Below the pieces are notes generated by a model. That model did not search any database, had not been told where the DNA came from, and saw only the letters and a list, made by a program, of their open reading frames with translations. DNA of 30,768 bases from an uncultured Oscillospiraceae bacterium (lineage in GTDB: Bacteria > Bacillota > Clostridia > Oscillospirales > Oscillospiraceae), in NCBI GenBank assembly GCA_934661135.1, contig CAKUJA010000012.1, positions 1 through 30,768 of the forward strand, in the 5' to 3' direction. The position numbers were made by a program, and so were the translations under genes. Of the stretch, positions 7,888-18,255 are shown piece after piece. Positions within the stretch are counted from its first letter, which is position 1. Each line of letters starts with the position of its first letter.

Positions 7888-8613
7888 ATGAATCAGTTTG
7901 CATCTGACCCGATTGCCCGGCTGCTGGGCGCATGGGCCATTGATCCGTGCGCGTGGTGTGTCATCTTTCGCGTAGCGGTCTCGGTGCTGCTCGCGGCCAT
8001 TGTCGGCTGGGAGCGTTCGAGCAAGCGCCACTCCGCAGGACTGCGGACGTTTATGCTCATCAGTCTGGCCGGCACGGTCACGGCGCTACTCGACCAGTGG
8101 ATGGTCATCGGCGGCACATCGTTTCCGGTGCTCTCGGCCGCGGCGATCATCGGCACGGCCGTGCTGAGCTGCAACTCCGTGCTGTTCAGCTCGAAAAACC
8201 AGATCAAGGGACTGACCACCTCTGCCGCACTCTGGACGTGCGGGATGCTGGGCGTTGCGATCGGAAACGGCGCGTATGTGCTCGGTCTGGCGGCATTTGC
8301 CGCGCTGCTGCTGACGTTGTCGTGGTTCCCGCGGCTGGAAAACTATCTGAAAGACCGGTCGAACCACTTTGAGGTACATCTGGAGCTGACCAGCAAGGGA
8401 AAATTGCAGGATTTTGTGTCGACGATCCGCGCGCTCGGCATTCGGATTGACGATATTGAATCGAACCCGGCCTATCTGGGATCGGGACTGAGCGTGTTTT
8501 CGGTCGGCTTTACGATTACAAGTCCGGAGCTAAAGCAATATAAAAAGCACGTCGAGATCATCGACGCGCTCCGTTCGCTGGACTATGTTTATTACATTGA
8601 GGAAATGAATTGA
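7888..8613 (+). CDS. MgtC/SapB-family membrane protein
   Basis: A 241-residue protein with an N-terminal membrane domain (residues about 20-150) and a C-terminal soluble ACT-like domain (about 160-241). The MgtC hallmark is seen as VGWERSSKRHSAGLRTFMLI, near residues 38-57. MgtC proteins are linked to growth at low magnesium and to pH or membrane-potential homeostasis, though the direct activity is disputed. The ATG at 7888 follows AGGAGG at an ideal distance and only 3 nt after the antiporter stop, so the pair is co-translated and probably works in ion or pH homeostasis together. A perfect terminator follows. Confidence 0.9.
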   Translation: MNQFASDPIARLLGAWAIDPCAWCVIFRVAVSVLLAAIVGWERSSKRHSAGLRTFMLISLAGTVTALLDQWMVIGGTSFPVLSAAAIIGTAVLSCNSVLFSSKNQIKGLTTSAALWTCGMLGVAIGNGAYVLGLAAFAALLLTLSWFPRLENYLKDRSNHFEVHLELTSKGKLQDFVSTIRALGIRIDDIESNPAYLGSGLSVFSVGFTITSPELKQYKKHVEIIDALRSLDYVYYIEEMN

Positions 8614-8617
8614 AGCA

Positions 8618-8653
8618 CCCCCGCCGATCTGATGATCGGCGGGGGTTGGTTTT
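8618..8653 (+). terminator. Intrinsic terminator after mgtC-like gene
   Basis: CCCCCGCCGATC (8618-8629), loop TGAT, GATCGGCGGGGG (8634-8645), a perfect 12-bp GC-rich stem, then TTGGTTTT. It begins 5 bp after the stop codon. Confidence 0.92.
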
Positions 8654-8819
8654 AAGGCAGCACAGCACAATTCATCAAGCAGATTCGGCGAGAGATTTTT
8701 CGTCAGGCCAAGATTTGAAAAGCGCAGGAATACTGTATGTATTTCAAGCTTTTTAAACCGCAGGATTGGCGGAAAAGATCCGCCGAAGCGCGCAGACGCA
8801 ATTGCGCGGTGTTGCCTTA
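8653..8819 (+). repeat. Palindromic dispersed element, copy A, TA-flanked
   Basis: The element spans 8655-8817 (163 bp) and is bounded by TA at 8653-8654 and 8818-8819. Ends: AGGCAGCAC at 8655-8663 and GTGTTGCCT at 8809-8817, 8 of 9 inverted, 11 of 12 if TTA/TAA is included. Core stem GGAATAC (8727-8733), loop TGTAT, GTATTTC (8739-8745), inside an outer stem TTTGAAAAGC/GCTTTTTAAA. The right edge supplies the TAA stop codon of the HAD gene on the minus strand. The orientation given follows the core as in copy B. Nothing else is seen in the 8654-8816 gap. Confidence 0.82.
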
Positions 8820-9653
8820 AGTCAGGATCAGGCGCTCGATGACTGCGGCGACACCGTCCTCATCGTTGGAGCCGGTCACAAGCGCTGCGGCGGCCTTCGC
8901 TTCCGCGACGCCGTTTGCCATGGCAACGCCGACGCCGGCATCGCGGAGCATGGTCAGATCGTTCAGGCCGTCACCGAAAGACATGGTCTGCTCCGGGTTC
9001 AGGCCGAGGTGTGCGGCCAGCACCAGCAGAGCGCGGCCTTTGTTGGCGTCTTTGGCGTTAATTTCGACGTTTTCCGCGATGGAGGACGTCGCAATCAGGT
9101 GCGGGAAGCGGGTGGAAAGCGTGCGGAGCAGCGCAGTGCGACGCTCGTCGCTGCCCGGGTAAACCTGCACTTTCTGGACGCCCAATTTGCGCTCGGTCAG
9201 GAAGGCTTTTAGCTCGGGCACCGGCGCGCGCAGGTCGCGGATCATGGCGAGATAGAGCGGATCGTGCACGGCTTCGGAGACGCGCGATTGCATGGCGGCG
9301 GTCATCCAGCCGCGGTTTTCCTGATAGCAGTCGTAGAATGCCGGGAGCGTATCGAGGTATTCCATCAGCTCCACGGCCTGCTGCCAGCGCATTTCCGCAC
9401 GGTAGAGTACGTCGCCGGTCTGGATGTTTTGCACCTGCGCTCCGTTGATGGTAATGGCATAGTGCAAAAACGGCAGCTCGCGGACAACGGCGGGGATGGC
9501 GTTGTAGAAGCGGCCGGTGGTGGGGACGATCTCAATGCCAAGCTCGGCCGCGCGGCAGAGCGCGGCGCGGTTGCGCTCGGAAAGGCACTTTTGCGTGTCG
9601 AGGAGCGTGCCGTCGAGGTCGAGGGCGATGATTCCAATGTTTTGCTGGTTCAT
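8817..9653 (-). CDS. Cof-type HAD-IIB family phosphatase
   Basis: A 278-residue cytoplasmic haloacid-dehalogenase-type hydrolase. Motif I is DLDGTLLDT with nucleophile Asp12 and acid/base Asp14; motif II is in VPTTGR; the C-terminal motif IV is GDGLNDLTML. The long insert between motifs II and III is the IIB cap, as in Cof/YidA sugar- or nucleotide-phosphate phosphatases. Substrate is not predictable. It is the last gene of a minus-strand group behind the polyferredoxin, 28 nt downstream, with a modest ribosome site (AAAGGAA) before ATG 9653. Its TAA stop is formed at the edge of the palindromic element A, so the original C-terminus may have been altered by the insertion. Confidence 0.92.
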   Translation of the reverse strand: MNQQNIGIIALDLDGTLLDTQKCLSERNRAALCRAAELGIEIVPTTGRFYNAIPAVVRELPFLHYAITINGAQVQNIQTGDVLYRAEMRWQQAVELMEYLDTLPAFYDCYQENRGWMTAAMQSRVSEAVHDPLYLAMIRDLRAPVPELKAFLTERKLGVQKVQVYPGSDERRTALLRTLSTRFPHLIATSSIAENVEINAKDANKGRALLVLAAHLGLNPEQTMSFGDGLNDLTMLRDAGVGVAMANGVAEAKAAAALVTGSNDEDGVAAVIERLILT

Positions 9654-9681
9654 GGGTGCTGTGTTCCTTTGTTGATAGAGA

Positions 9682-10167
9682 TTACCACTGGGTCGGGGTC
9701 AGGATGCCGCGGACGTCGACGATGGCATGGCGCGGGCATTTCACGGCGCACTGGCCGCAGGAGAGACAAAGGCTCTCGTCGATTTGCGAGAGGTTGTCTG
9801 CGACCGCGATTGCGCCGGCCGGACAAGCCTTGGCGCAGAGACCGCAGGCAATGCAGCTCACCTCGCAGAGCTGCCGAGCCGTCTTGCCGATGTCGCGGTT
9901 CGAGCATTTGACGACGATGGGATTTAGCCGGTCGTGGAGGGCGATGACGTCGCGCGGGCATTCCCTTGCGCACTTGCCGCAGCCGATGCAGCGATCCTTG
10001 TGGACTTCCGCGACGCCGATGCTTGTCAGCTCGATGGCTTCAAACGGACAGACGCTCACGCAGACGCCGCAGCCGACACAGCCGTATTGACAATCTGCCG
10101 TGGCGCGGCAGCCGCCGGAGCAGGCCACAACAGCAAATTTCGGAGACGGTTTCTTCAGCTTTGTCAT
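9682..10167 (-). CDS. Polyferredoxin, four [4Fe-4S] motifs
   Basis: A 161-residue iron-sulfur protein with four complete CxxCxxCxxxCP motifs: Cys30-33-36-40, 60-63-66-70, 105-108-111-115 and 134-137-140-144. Extra cysteines at 16, 20, 26, 88 and 101 could hold further metal or resemble the N-terminal cluster region of RnfB-like proteins. No signal peptide or membrane helix is seen, so it is probably cytoplasmic. The start codon lies 3 nt after the stop of the xanthine dehydrogenase-like gene, with AAGGAAGG upstream, which suggests it accepts electrons from that enzyme. An alternative is a general ferredoxin domain protein; the pairing is inferred from gene order. Confidence 0.9.
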   Translation of the reverse strand: MTKLKKPSPKFAVVACSGGCRATADCQYGCVGCGVCVSVCPFEAIELTSIGVAEVHKDRCIGCGKCARECPRDVIALHDRLNPIVVKCSNRDIGKTARQLCEVSCIACGLCAKACPAGAIAVADNLSQIDESLCLSCGQCAVKCPRHAIVDVRGILTPTQW

Positions 10168-10170
10168 AGT

Positions 10171-12750
10171 TCACGCCTTCCTTTCATACGGGGTATCTGC
10201 CAGGGGCAGCTCGGTACGGCGCTCACCATCAAGCCGGAAGTAGGCGTCGGCGATGGCCGGAGCCGTCGGGATTGAGGTGATTTCGCCGATACCGATGGCG
10301 CCGCAGGCGACGTCAAGCCCCGGCTTATCGATGACAATGGCGCGGATGTCCGGGATTTCATGTGCGCGGAGCAGACCGAGCTGGCCGTATTTTTCGATAG
10401 GTTTGCAGTTGCCATCAATCGGGTACTGCTCGCGCAGGGCATACCCCATGCTCATCACAACGCCGCCCTCGATCTGCCCCTCGCAGGACTTCGGGTTGAC
10501 GGCCTTGCCGACATCGTGCGCGGCGACCATCTGCTCCACGCGGCCGGTTTTCGGATTCAGGACGCAGAGCTGCGTCGCATATCCATAGGCCACGTGCGAG
10601 ACCGGGTTCGGCTTGTTTGCACCGAGCGGATCGGTCTTGGCATAATATTCGCCGTAGAACTCCTGCCCGATAAGATCGTGCATCGTCTTTCCTTCCAGCG
10701 CCGCCGCAAACAGGTCACAGGCACGGCGGCAGGCTTCGCCGGTGATAAGCGTCTGACGGGAGCCGGAGGTGTCGCCGGAGTCGGGCGCGATCCAGGTATT
10801 CGAGCGTTCATAGACGATCTGCTCGCGCCGGAGCGGTGTATTTGTCACGGTCATCTGGACGAGCACCGTGCCGAGTCCCTGCCCAATGCAGGAGGCGCCG
10901 GCATAGATATGCAGCTTTTCATCCGTTTCCACGATCAGCTTGCAGCGACCATAGTCGGGCAGGCCGACGCCGACGCCCGCGTTTTTCATTGCGCAGGCCA
11001 GGCCAACGGGTTTGCCCGCCTTGACAGCGGCGTCGTAATACGGTTTGACCGCTTCGAGTGTTTCCACAAGGCCGGTCTCCGCACCGACAATCTGACCGTT
11101 TGGCAGGACTCCGCCGGGGCGGATGGCATTGCGCATCCGAATCTCCCACGGGGAGATGCCGACCTTGTCGGCCATTTCGTTCAGAAGCGTTTCAACCGCG
11201 AAGCAGGTCTGCGTGACGCCGAAGCCGCGGAACGCACCGGCCGGCGGATTGTTGGTATAGTAGGCCGTGCCCTCAATTTCAAAATTCTCATAGGCGTAGG
11301 GGCCGGCAGCGTGCGTGCAGGCACGTTCGAGCACCGGTCCGCCAAGCGAGGCAAACGCGCCGGTATCCGACACAACCTTCGCCTTGACGCCCTGAATGAT
11401 GCCGTTTTCATCGCAGCCCATTGTGAAGTCCATCCAGAACGGATGGCGCTTGGGGTGCACCAGCAGCGACTCCGCGCGGCTGAGCTTGACCTTGACCGGC
11501 AGTCCGGTCACCCACGTAATCAGCGCCGCATGGTGCTGCACGGACATATCCTCCTTGCCGCCGAAGCCGCCGCCGACGAGCTGGTTCTGCACCTTGATAT
11601 TCTTCGTGCCAAGCAGAAGTGAGCATTCGTGGAGCGTGGTATGGGCGGACTGGTCGGTTGTCAGGAGCATGATGCTGCCGTCGAGATCGCGGTAGGCCAC
11701 ACAGCACTCCGGCTCCAGAAACGCGTGCTCCGTCCACGGCGTTTCAAAATGCTGCGAAATGATATATTTGGAATTGGCAATGGCGCCCGCCGCATCGCCG
11801 CGCGACACATGACGCACGGCCTGCACATTCGTACCTTCCTCGTCAAAAACGCGCGGCGCATCCTCCGCCGCGGCTTCCCACGGACTGTGCACCGCCGGAA
11901 GCACCTCATAGTCGACCTGAATCAGCTTTTTCGCCTTTTCGAGCGTCTCCTGATCCTGCGCGACAACGAGACAGATCGCGTCGCCGAGGTAGTGCGTCAG
12001 GCCGCCGATGGGAACCAGCGTATATTGATCGTGCTTGATATGGCCGACGAGGTTGCTGCCGGGAATATCATCGGCGGTGATGACCGCATAGACGCCCGGC
12101 ATGGCCAACGCCTTGGACGTATCGATCGCCTTAACGCGCGCGCGGGCATATTTTGCGCGAACAGCGGAGCCGTAGGTCATATTCGGCACATACCAGTCGT
12201 CCGGATATTTGCCGGTGCCGAGCACCTTTTCCTCCACATCGAGCCGGTGGACACTCGAGCCGACCTTCCAGTCGGTTTCGCTCGGCTCCGGGATGACGCC
12301 TTCCCGCTTCAGCTTGGCCGCGAGCTTCACGGCGGCGATAATTTTCACATACCCGGTGCAGCGGCAATAGTTGTTGCGCAGGGCATTTTTAATCTCTTTT
12401 TCCGTCGGATCGGGGTTCTGATCGAGCAGCGCCTTTGTGCAGATAACCATTCCGGGGATGCAGAAGCCGCACTGCACCGCACCGGCTTCGCCGTAAGCAA
12501 AGGTATAGAGCTTCTTTTCTTCCTCGCTGAGACCTTCGACGGTCAGAATATGCTTTCCCTCGAGCGAGTCGGTAGACGGCGTACAGGCGCGGCAGGGTTC
12601 GCCATCGATCAAGACGGTACACGCGCCGCAGGCGCCCTCGCTGCAGCCGTCCTTGACGCTGGTCAGGTGCAGCTCGTCACGCAGATAGCGCAGAAGTTTT
12701 TGATTTCGGGTCACATGAACCTCGGTTCCATTGACAAAAAATACAGCCAT
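10171..12750 (-). CDS. Xanthine dehydrogenase-like molybdenum hydroxylase, fused Fe-S and Mo subunits
   Basis: An 859-residue cytoplasmic enzyme. Residues 1-150 are the iron-sulfur part: the plant-type [2Fe-2S] site Cys36-41-44-53 and a second cluster with Cys94, 97, 129 and 131. Residues about 165-859 are the molybdopterin-binding part, with GGGFGGKED, the AFRGFG loop and the C-terminal GIGEITSIPTAPA carrying the expected active-site glutamate. No FAD domain is present, unlike full xanthine dehydrogenases. The layout resembles the fused, selenium-dependent xanthine dehydrogenase group of purine-fermenting anaerobes; exact substrate is inferred. ATG 12750 has AAGGAG upstream. A polyferredoxin follows 3 nt later, a likely electron partner. 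No molybdenum-cofactor genes are in the window. Confidence 0.92.
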   Translation of the reverse strand: MAVFFVNGTEVHVTRNQKLLRYLRDELHLTSVKDGCSEGACGACTVLIDGEPCRACTPSTDSLEGKHILTVEGLSEEEKKLYTFAYGEAGAVQCGFCIPGMVICTKALLDQNPDPTEKEIKNALRNNYCRCTGYVKIIAAVKLAAKLKREGVIPEPSETDWKVGSSVHRLDVEEKVLGTGKYPDDWYVPNMTYGSAVRAKYARARVKAIDTSKALAMPGVYAVITADDIPGSNLVGHIKHDQYTLVPIGGLTHYLGDAICLVVAQDQETLEKAKKLIQVDYEVLPAVHSPWEAAAEDAPRVFDEEGTNVQAVRHVSRGDAAGAIANSKYIISQHFETPWTEHAFLEPECCVAYRDLDGSIMLLTTDQSAHTTLHECSLLLGTKNIKVQNQLVGGGFGGKEDMSVQHHAALITWVTGLPVKVKLSRAESLLVHPKRHPFWMDFTMGCDENGIIQGVKAKVVSDTGAFASLGGPVLERACTHAAGPYAYENFEIEGTAYYTNNPPAGAFRGFGVTQTCFAVETLLNEMADKVGISPWEIRMRNAIRPGGVLPNGQIVGAETGLVETLEAVKPYYDAAVKAGKPVGLACAMKNAGVGVGLPDYGRCKLIVETDEKLHIYAGASCIGQGLGTVLVQMTVTNTPLRREQIVYERSNTWIAPDSGDTSGSRQTLITGEACRRACDLFAAALEGKTMHDLIGQEFYGEYYAKTDPLGANKPNPVSHVAYGYATQLCVLNPKTGRVEQMVAAHDVGKAVNPKSCEGQIEGGVVMSMGYALREQYPIDGNCKPIEKYGQLGLLRAHEIPDIRAIVIDKPGLDVACGAIGIGEITSIPTAPAIADAYFRLDGERRTELPLADTPYERKA

Positions 12751-12789
12751 GGGACTTCTCTCCTTTTCCGTGGGACGCTCAGGATTCCG

Positions 12790-12804
12790 GGGATATCCGG
12801 GGTA
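12790..12804 (+). repeat. Second solitary end-like sequence of the element family
   Basis: CGGGGTATCTGAAAG shares GGGGTATCTGAAA with the left end of copy B at 18931-18943. Next to it GGGGATATCC resembles the left end of copy C (GGGTATATCC). No core is found. It lies in the probable 5' leader of the xanthine dehydrogenase-like gene, between its promoter and start codon. Confidence 0.35.
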
Positions 12805-12820
12805 TCTGAAAGCTGGTTTC

Positions 12821-12849
12821 ATTATACTGTTTTTTTAGAACGCTTGCAA
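12821..12849 (-). promoter_or_regulatory. Promoter of xanthine dehydrogenase-like operon
   Basis: On the minus strand TTGCAA (12844-12849), 17-bp spacer, TATAAT (12821-12826). The transcript would start near 12814 and carry a leader of about 64 nt before the ATG at 12750. Confidence 0.7.
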
Positions 12850-12901
12850 CAAAAGTGCCAGAAATTTTCCGATCAGCTCTGCATTTTTGTTCGATATTAT
12901 C

Positions 12902-12937
12902 AAAAAAATCGCAGAAAGTCTAACTTTCCGCGATTTT
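12902..12937 (-). terminator. Intrinsic terminator after prsW-like gene
   Basis: The arms 12905-12919 and 12923-12937 pair over 15 positions with one mismatch around loop CTA. On the minus strand the hairpin is followed by a T-run (complement of the A-tract 12902-12908). It lies about 33 bp beyond the stop of the prsW-like gene. The region 12751-12969 otherwise holds only the xdh promoter and leader. Confidence 0.88.
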
Positions 12938-12969
12938 CGTTATTCTTAAAAAAATATCGCGAAAGGCCA

Positions 12970-13662
12970 TTACAGATGATTGTCGGTATCGGACGCGGCG
13001 CGCAGGCGGTGGTTCGCGCTGAGGAAAAAGACGATGACAAATACATAGAAAATCACGGTCATCCACTTGGATTCGATGCTGAGCGAGAAATCCCAGAAGC
13101 CGTGCAGCAGCGTTGGAATCAGGATGCTGCTGCGCAGGAAGCGTTCTTTCTCATAAACCTCACCATAGCGCTCCGCCTGCTTGGATTCGCCGAGATAGAT
13201 ACCCATATAGACGGAGAAGAAGAAATGGCCGGGCACGGAGAGCAGCGCGCGGGAGACTGCGACGCCGAGACCATAGTTGAGGACATAGAGCACATTTTCC
13301 AGTGCGGCAAAGCCGAGCGCGGAGAACACGCAATAGACCACGGCATCGAAGCGGTAGTCGAACGCCGGGTGGTTCCACGCGAAGCGCATGACCGGCCAGC
13401 GCTTGCAGAACTCCTCAACCAACGCGACCACGAGGAAATTTTCAATCAGCAGATATATGATGGAATCCTGCGGCAGGAATCTGCCCAGAAGTCGCAAAAA
13501 CGCCGATTCCAGTACGCTTGCGGCAAGACCTGCCAGCGCGCCGAAGGCGACGAGCTTCCAGAGCAGGCTGCGCGGCTCTTTTTCGATTTTATCCATGCGG
13601 TAGACGCGCACCAGCAGAATGATGGCCGGCAGCAGCGCCGCGAGCAGCAGAAATGGACTCAT
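12970..13662 (-). CDS. PrsW-family glutamic-type intramembrane protease
   Basis: A 230-residue polytopic membrane protein. The family motifs are in place: EEFCK (Glu83-Glu84, Lys87), FDAVVY with Asp106 near it, LENVLY (Glu122-Asn123), GHFFFS with His146, and a late HGFWDF histidine near residue 191. PrsW proteins cleave membrane anti-sigma factors in Bacillus and related bacteria; the substrate here is unknown and no sigma or anti-sigma gene is nearby. Start ATG 13662 has AAGGAG upstream. It follows the cardiolipin synthase gene by 15 nt in the same direction and is closed by a terminator, so the two form an envelope-related operon. Confidence 0.88.
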   Translation of the reverse strand: MSPFLLLAALLPAIILLVRVYRMDKIEKEPRSLLWKLVAFGALAGLAASVLESAFLRLLGRFLPQDSIIYLLIENFLVVALVEEFCKRWPVMRFAWNHPAFDYRFDAVVYCVFSALGFAALENVLYVLNYGLGVAVSRALLSVPGHFFFSVYMGIYLGESKQAERYGEVYEKERFLRSSILIPTLLHGFWDFSLSIESKWMTVIFYVFVIVFFLSANHRLRAASDTDNHL

Positions 13663-13677
13663 AGGGCTTCTCCTTCT

Positions 13678-15204
13678 TTAGAGCAGCGGCGAGAACAGGC
13701 GCAGCAGCGTCCGCAATAGGCGCTGGTGGATGCGTGTATGCTTGCAGGCCGCATAGGTAATCAGTTCACATTTGGGAAACGTTTCCTCAAAATCCGCATA
13801 CACATCATCGATCGCACTGCTGCCGCAGAGATAGACGCCGTCTTCAAAATGCAAATACAGGCTGCGGAAATCGAGATTGACCGTGCCGACGAGGGCATAG
13901 CGCCCGTCGGCCAGGCAGACCTTGGAGTGGATAAAGCCGGGGGTGTACTCATAGATCTTCACGCCCGCTTCGGTCAGTGCCTCGTAATTCGCACGCGTGA
14001 CGGCGTGGACGTACCATTTGTCCGGCACACCGGGCGTCACGATGCGCACGTCGATGCCGGTTCTTGCGGCGGTGCAGAGCGCGGAGGTCATCTCGTCGTC
14101 GAGAATCAGGTAGGGCGTCATAATCCAGACATAATTGCGCGCGGAGCGGATCAGACTTTGGAAGATCGTCGCGCCGACATTTTCGCGGTCGAGCGGACTG
14201 TCGGCAAACGGCTGCAGGAAGCCATCGGACGGCAGCCCAGCCGCCGGCGCGCGGAACGGCGTAATATCCTCTGTCTGCCGGTCGACATATCCCCAGAACG
14301 AGAGAAACATCGCCGCCATCGACCATGCCGCTTCGCCGCGGACGAGGATGCCGCAGTCTTTCCAGTGGCCGTACGGGTGGGTGACATTGATATATTCGTC
14401 GGCCAGATTGACGCCGCCCGTAAAGGCCGCGCGGCCGTCGATAATCATCAGCTTGCGGTGGTCGCGGTTGTTGAGACGGCCGGAGAGAATCGGCAGATAG
14501 GGGTTGACCGCATGGGCGCGGATGCCAAGCTCGCCGAGCTTTTTTGCGTACCCCATCGGCAGACGCGTAATGCAGCCGAAATCATCGTAAAGGACACGTA
14601 CATCCACACCCTGCGCAGCCTTTCGCACCAGAATGGCGCGGATGCTGTCCCACATCCGGCCGCGGCCGATGATGAAAAACTCGAGGAAAATATAGTGCTG
14701 CGCCCGCTCCAGCTCCTCCAGCATGGCGGCAAAGCAGTCCTCGCCGCCGGAAAAATACGTCGCCTGCGAGTGCGCATAGGCCGGATAGTGCGCACAGGAG
14801 AGCAGATAGCGAGCATGGTTGTAGGCTTCGTCCTGCCGCGCTTCGATCGCGGCGAGCACCGCGGGGTCCTGCCGGAGGGCGTTGGTGGTAACCCGCTCGA
14901 CGCTCGCCATTTTCTGCGTTTCGTGGGATGAGACTTTGTTGCCGCCGAACAGCAGATAGACGGTCAGTCCCGCGACCGGGAAGGCCAAAATCAGGACGAT
15001 CCACGCGATTTTATAGGAGGGATTGCTGCGGCCGCAGATGATGCCGATGACCGCAACCCAGGAGAGAATGCCCATCGCAGCGCCAAGCCAGCGGCGGTAT
15101 TCGTACAGCCAGCTCATGCCGGCCAGCACAAAGATGATTTGCAGCAATATCGCTAACGACACGCCGACGACACGCTGGAAAATCAGCTTGGATAGATTCC
15201 GCAC
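13678..15204 (-). CDS. cls: Cardiolipin synthase, phospholipase D type
   Basis: A protein of about 508 residues that joins two phosphatidylglycerol molecules to cardiolipin plus glycerol at the membrane. Two N-terminal transmembrane segments precede two PLD catalytic motifs: HRKLMIIDGRAAFTGG and HSKVCLADGRYALVGT, both with the HxK(x)4D pattern. Length is usual for Firmicutes Cls. The start is a choice: GTG 15204 directly follows a strong GGGGAGGGGAG ribosome site, whereas ATG 15222 would translate through that site and lacks its own; I prefer the GTG. It has its own promoter at 15246-15274 and is followed 15 nt later by the prsW-like gene. Confidence 0.93.
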   Translation of the reverse strand: MRNLSKLIFQRVVGVSLAILLQIIFVLAGMSWLYEYRRWLGAAMGILSWVAVIGIICGRSNPSYKIAWIVLILAFPVAGLTVYLLFGGNKVSSHETQKMASVERVTTNALRQDPAVLAAIEARQDEAYNHARYLLSCAHYPAYAHSQATYFSGGEDCFAAMLEELERAQHYIFLEFFIIGRGRMWDSIRAILVRKAAQGVDVRVLYDDFGCITRLPMGYAKKLGELGIRAHAVNPYLPILSGRLNNRDHRKLMIIDGRAAFTGGVNLADEYINVTHPYGHWKDCGILVRGEAAWSMAAMFLSFWGYVDRQTEDITPFRAPAAGLPSDGFLQPFADSPLDRENVGATIFQSLIRSARNYVWIMTPYLILDDEMTSALCTAARTGIDVRIVTPGVPDKWYVHAVTRANYEALTEAGVKIYEYTPGFIHSKVCLADGRYALVGTVNLDFRSLYLHFEDGVYLCGSSAIDDVYADFEETFPKCELITYAACKHTRIHQRLLRTLLRLFSPLL

Positions 15205-15245
15205 GCGCTCCCCTCCCCTCATTTCGTGCTTTTTCAACCTGTTTT

Positions 15246-15274
15246 AGTATAACAAACAATTCTGCGGCTGACAA
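15246..15274 (-). promoter_or_regulatory. Promoter of cls-prsW operon
   Basis: Minus strand: TTGTCA (15269-15274), 17-bp spacer, TATACT (15246-15251). Five of six bases match the consensus in each hexamer. It is divergent from the uvrA promoter. Confidence 0.75.
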
Positions 15275-15292
15275 GTGTTGTATTTTAGATCC

Positions 15293-15306
15293 CGAACTTT
15301 TGTTTA
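15293..15306. promoter_or_regulatory. Candidate LexA (DinR-type) box between cls and uvrA
   Basis: CGAACTTTTGTTTA contains GAAC-N4-GTTT, one base away from the Gram-positive SOS core GAAC-N4-GTTC. It lies 11 bp upstream of the uvrA -35 region, and uvrA is a common SOS gene in Firmicutes. One mismatch and no binding data, so tentative. Confidence 0.4.
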
Positions 15307-15316
15307 AAAATAACAC

Positions 15317-15345
15317 TTGTAGAATGATAACGTCTCTGGTATAAT
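15317..15345 (+). promoter_or_regulatory. uvrA promoter
   Basis: TTGTAG (15317-15322), 17-bp spacer, perfect TATAAT (15340-15345). Transcription would start near 15352, downstream of an in-frame ATG at 15349, which rules that ATG out as the start and supports 15379. Confidence 0.72.
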
Positions 15346-15378
15346 AGTATGCTAGAAAAACGCTGCAAGGAGCAGATT

Positions 15379-18204
<2,826 letters not shown>

Positions 18205-18255
18205 CAAGCCCTGCAAGTTCTTGTATGAATTGCATTTACGAAAGGAGACGCTGCC

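Noticed and set aside
10186..10200. Element-end-like GGGGTATCTG inside the xanthine dehydrogenase-like gene
   Set aside because: Only 10 bases match, within a conserved-looking reading frame near the C-terminus; chance is a sufficient explanation.
11629..13719. A 696-codon open frame on the plus strand
   Set aside because: It runs antisense to the xanthine dehydrogenase-like and prsW-like genes and across their promoter and terminator. The translation is low-complexity in Arg, Ala, Gln and His with no family resemblance; it is a by-product of GC-rich codon use.
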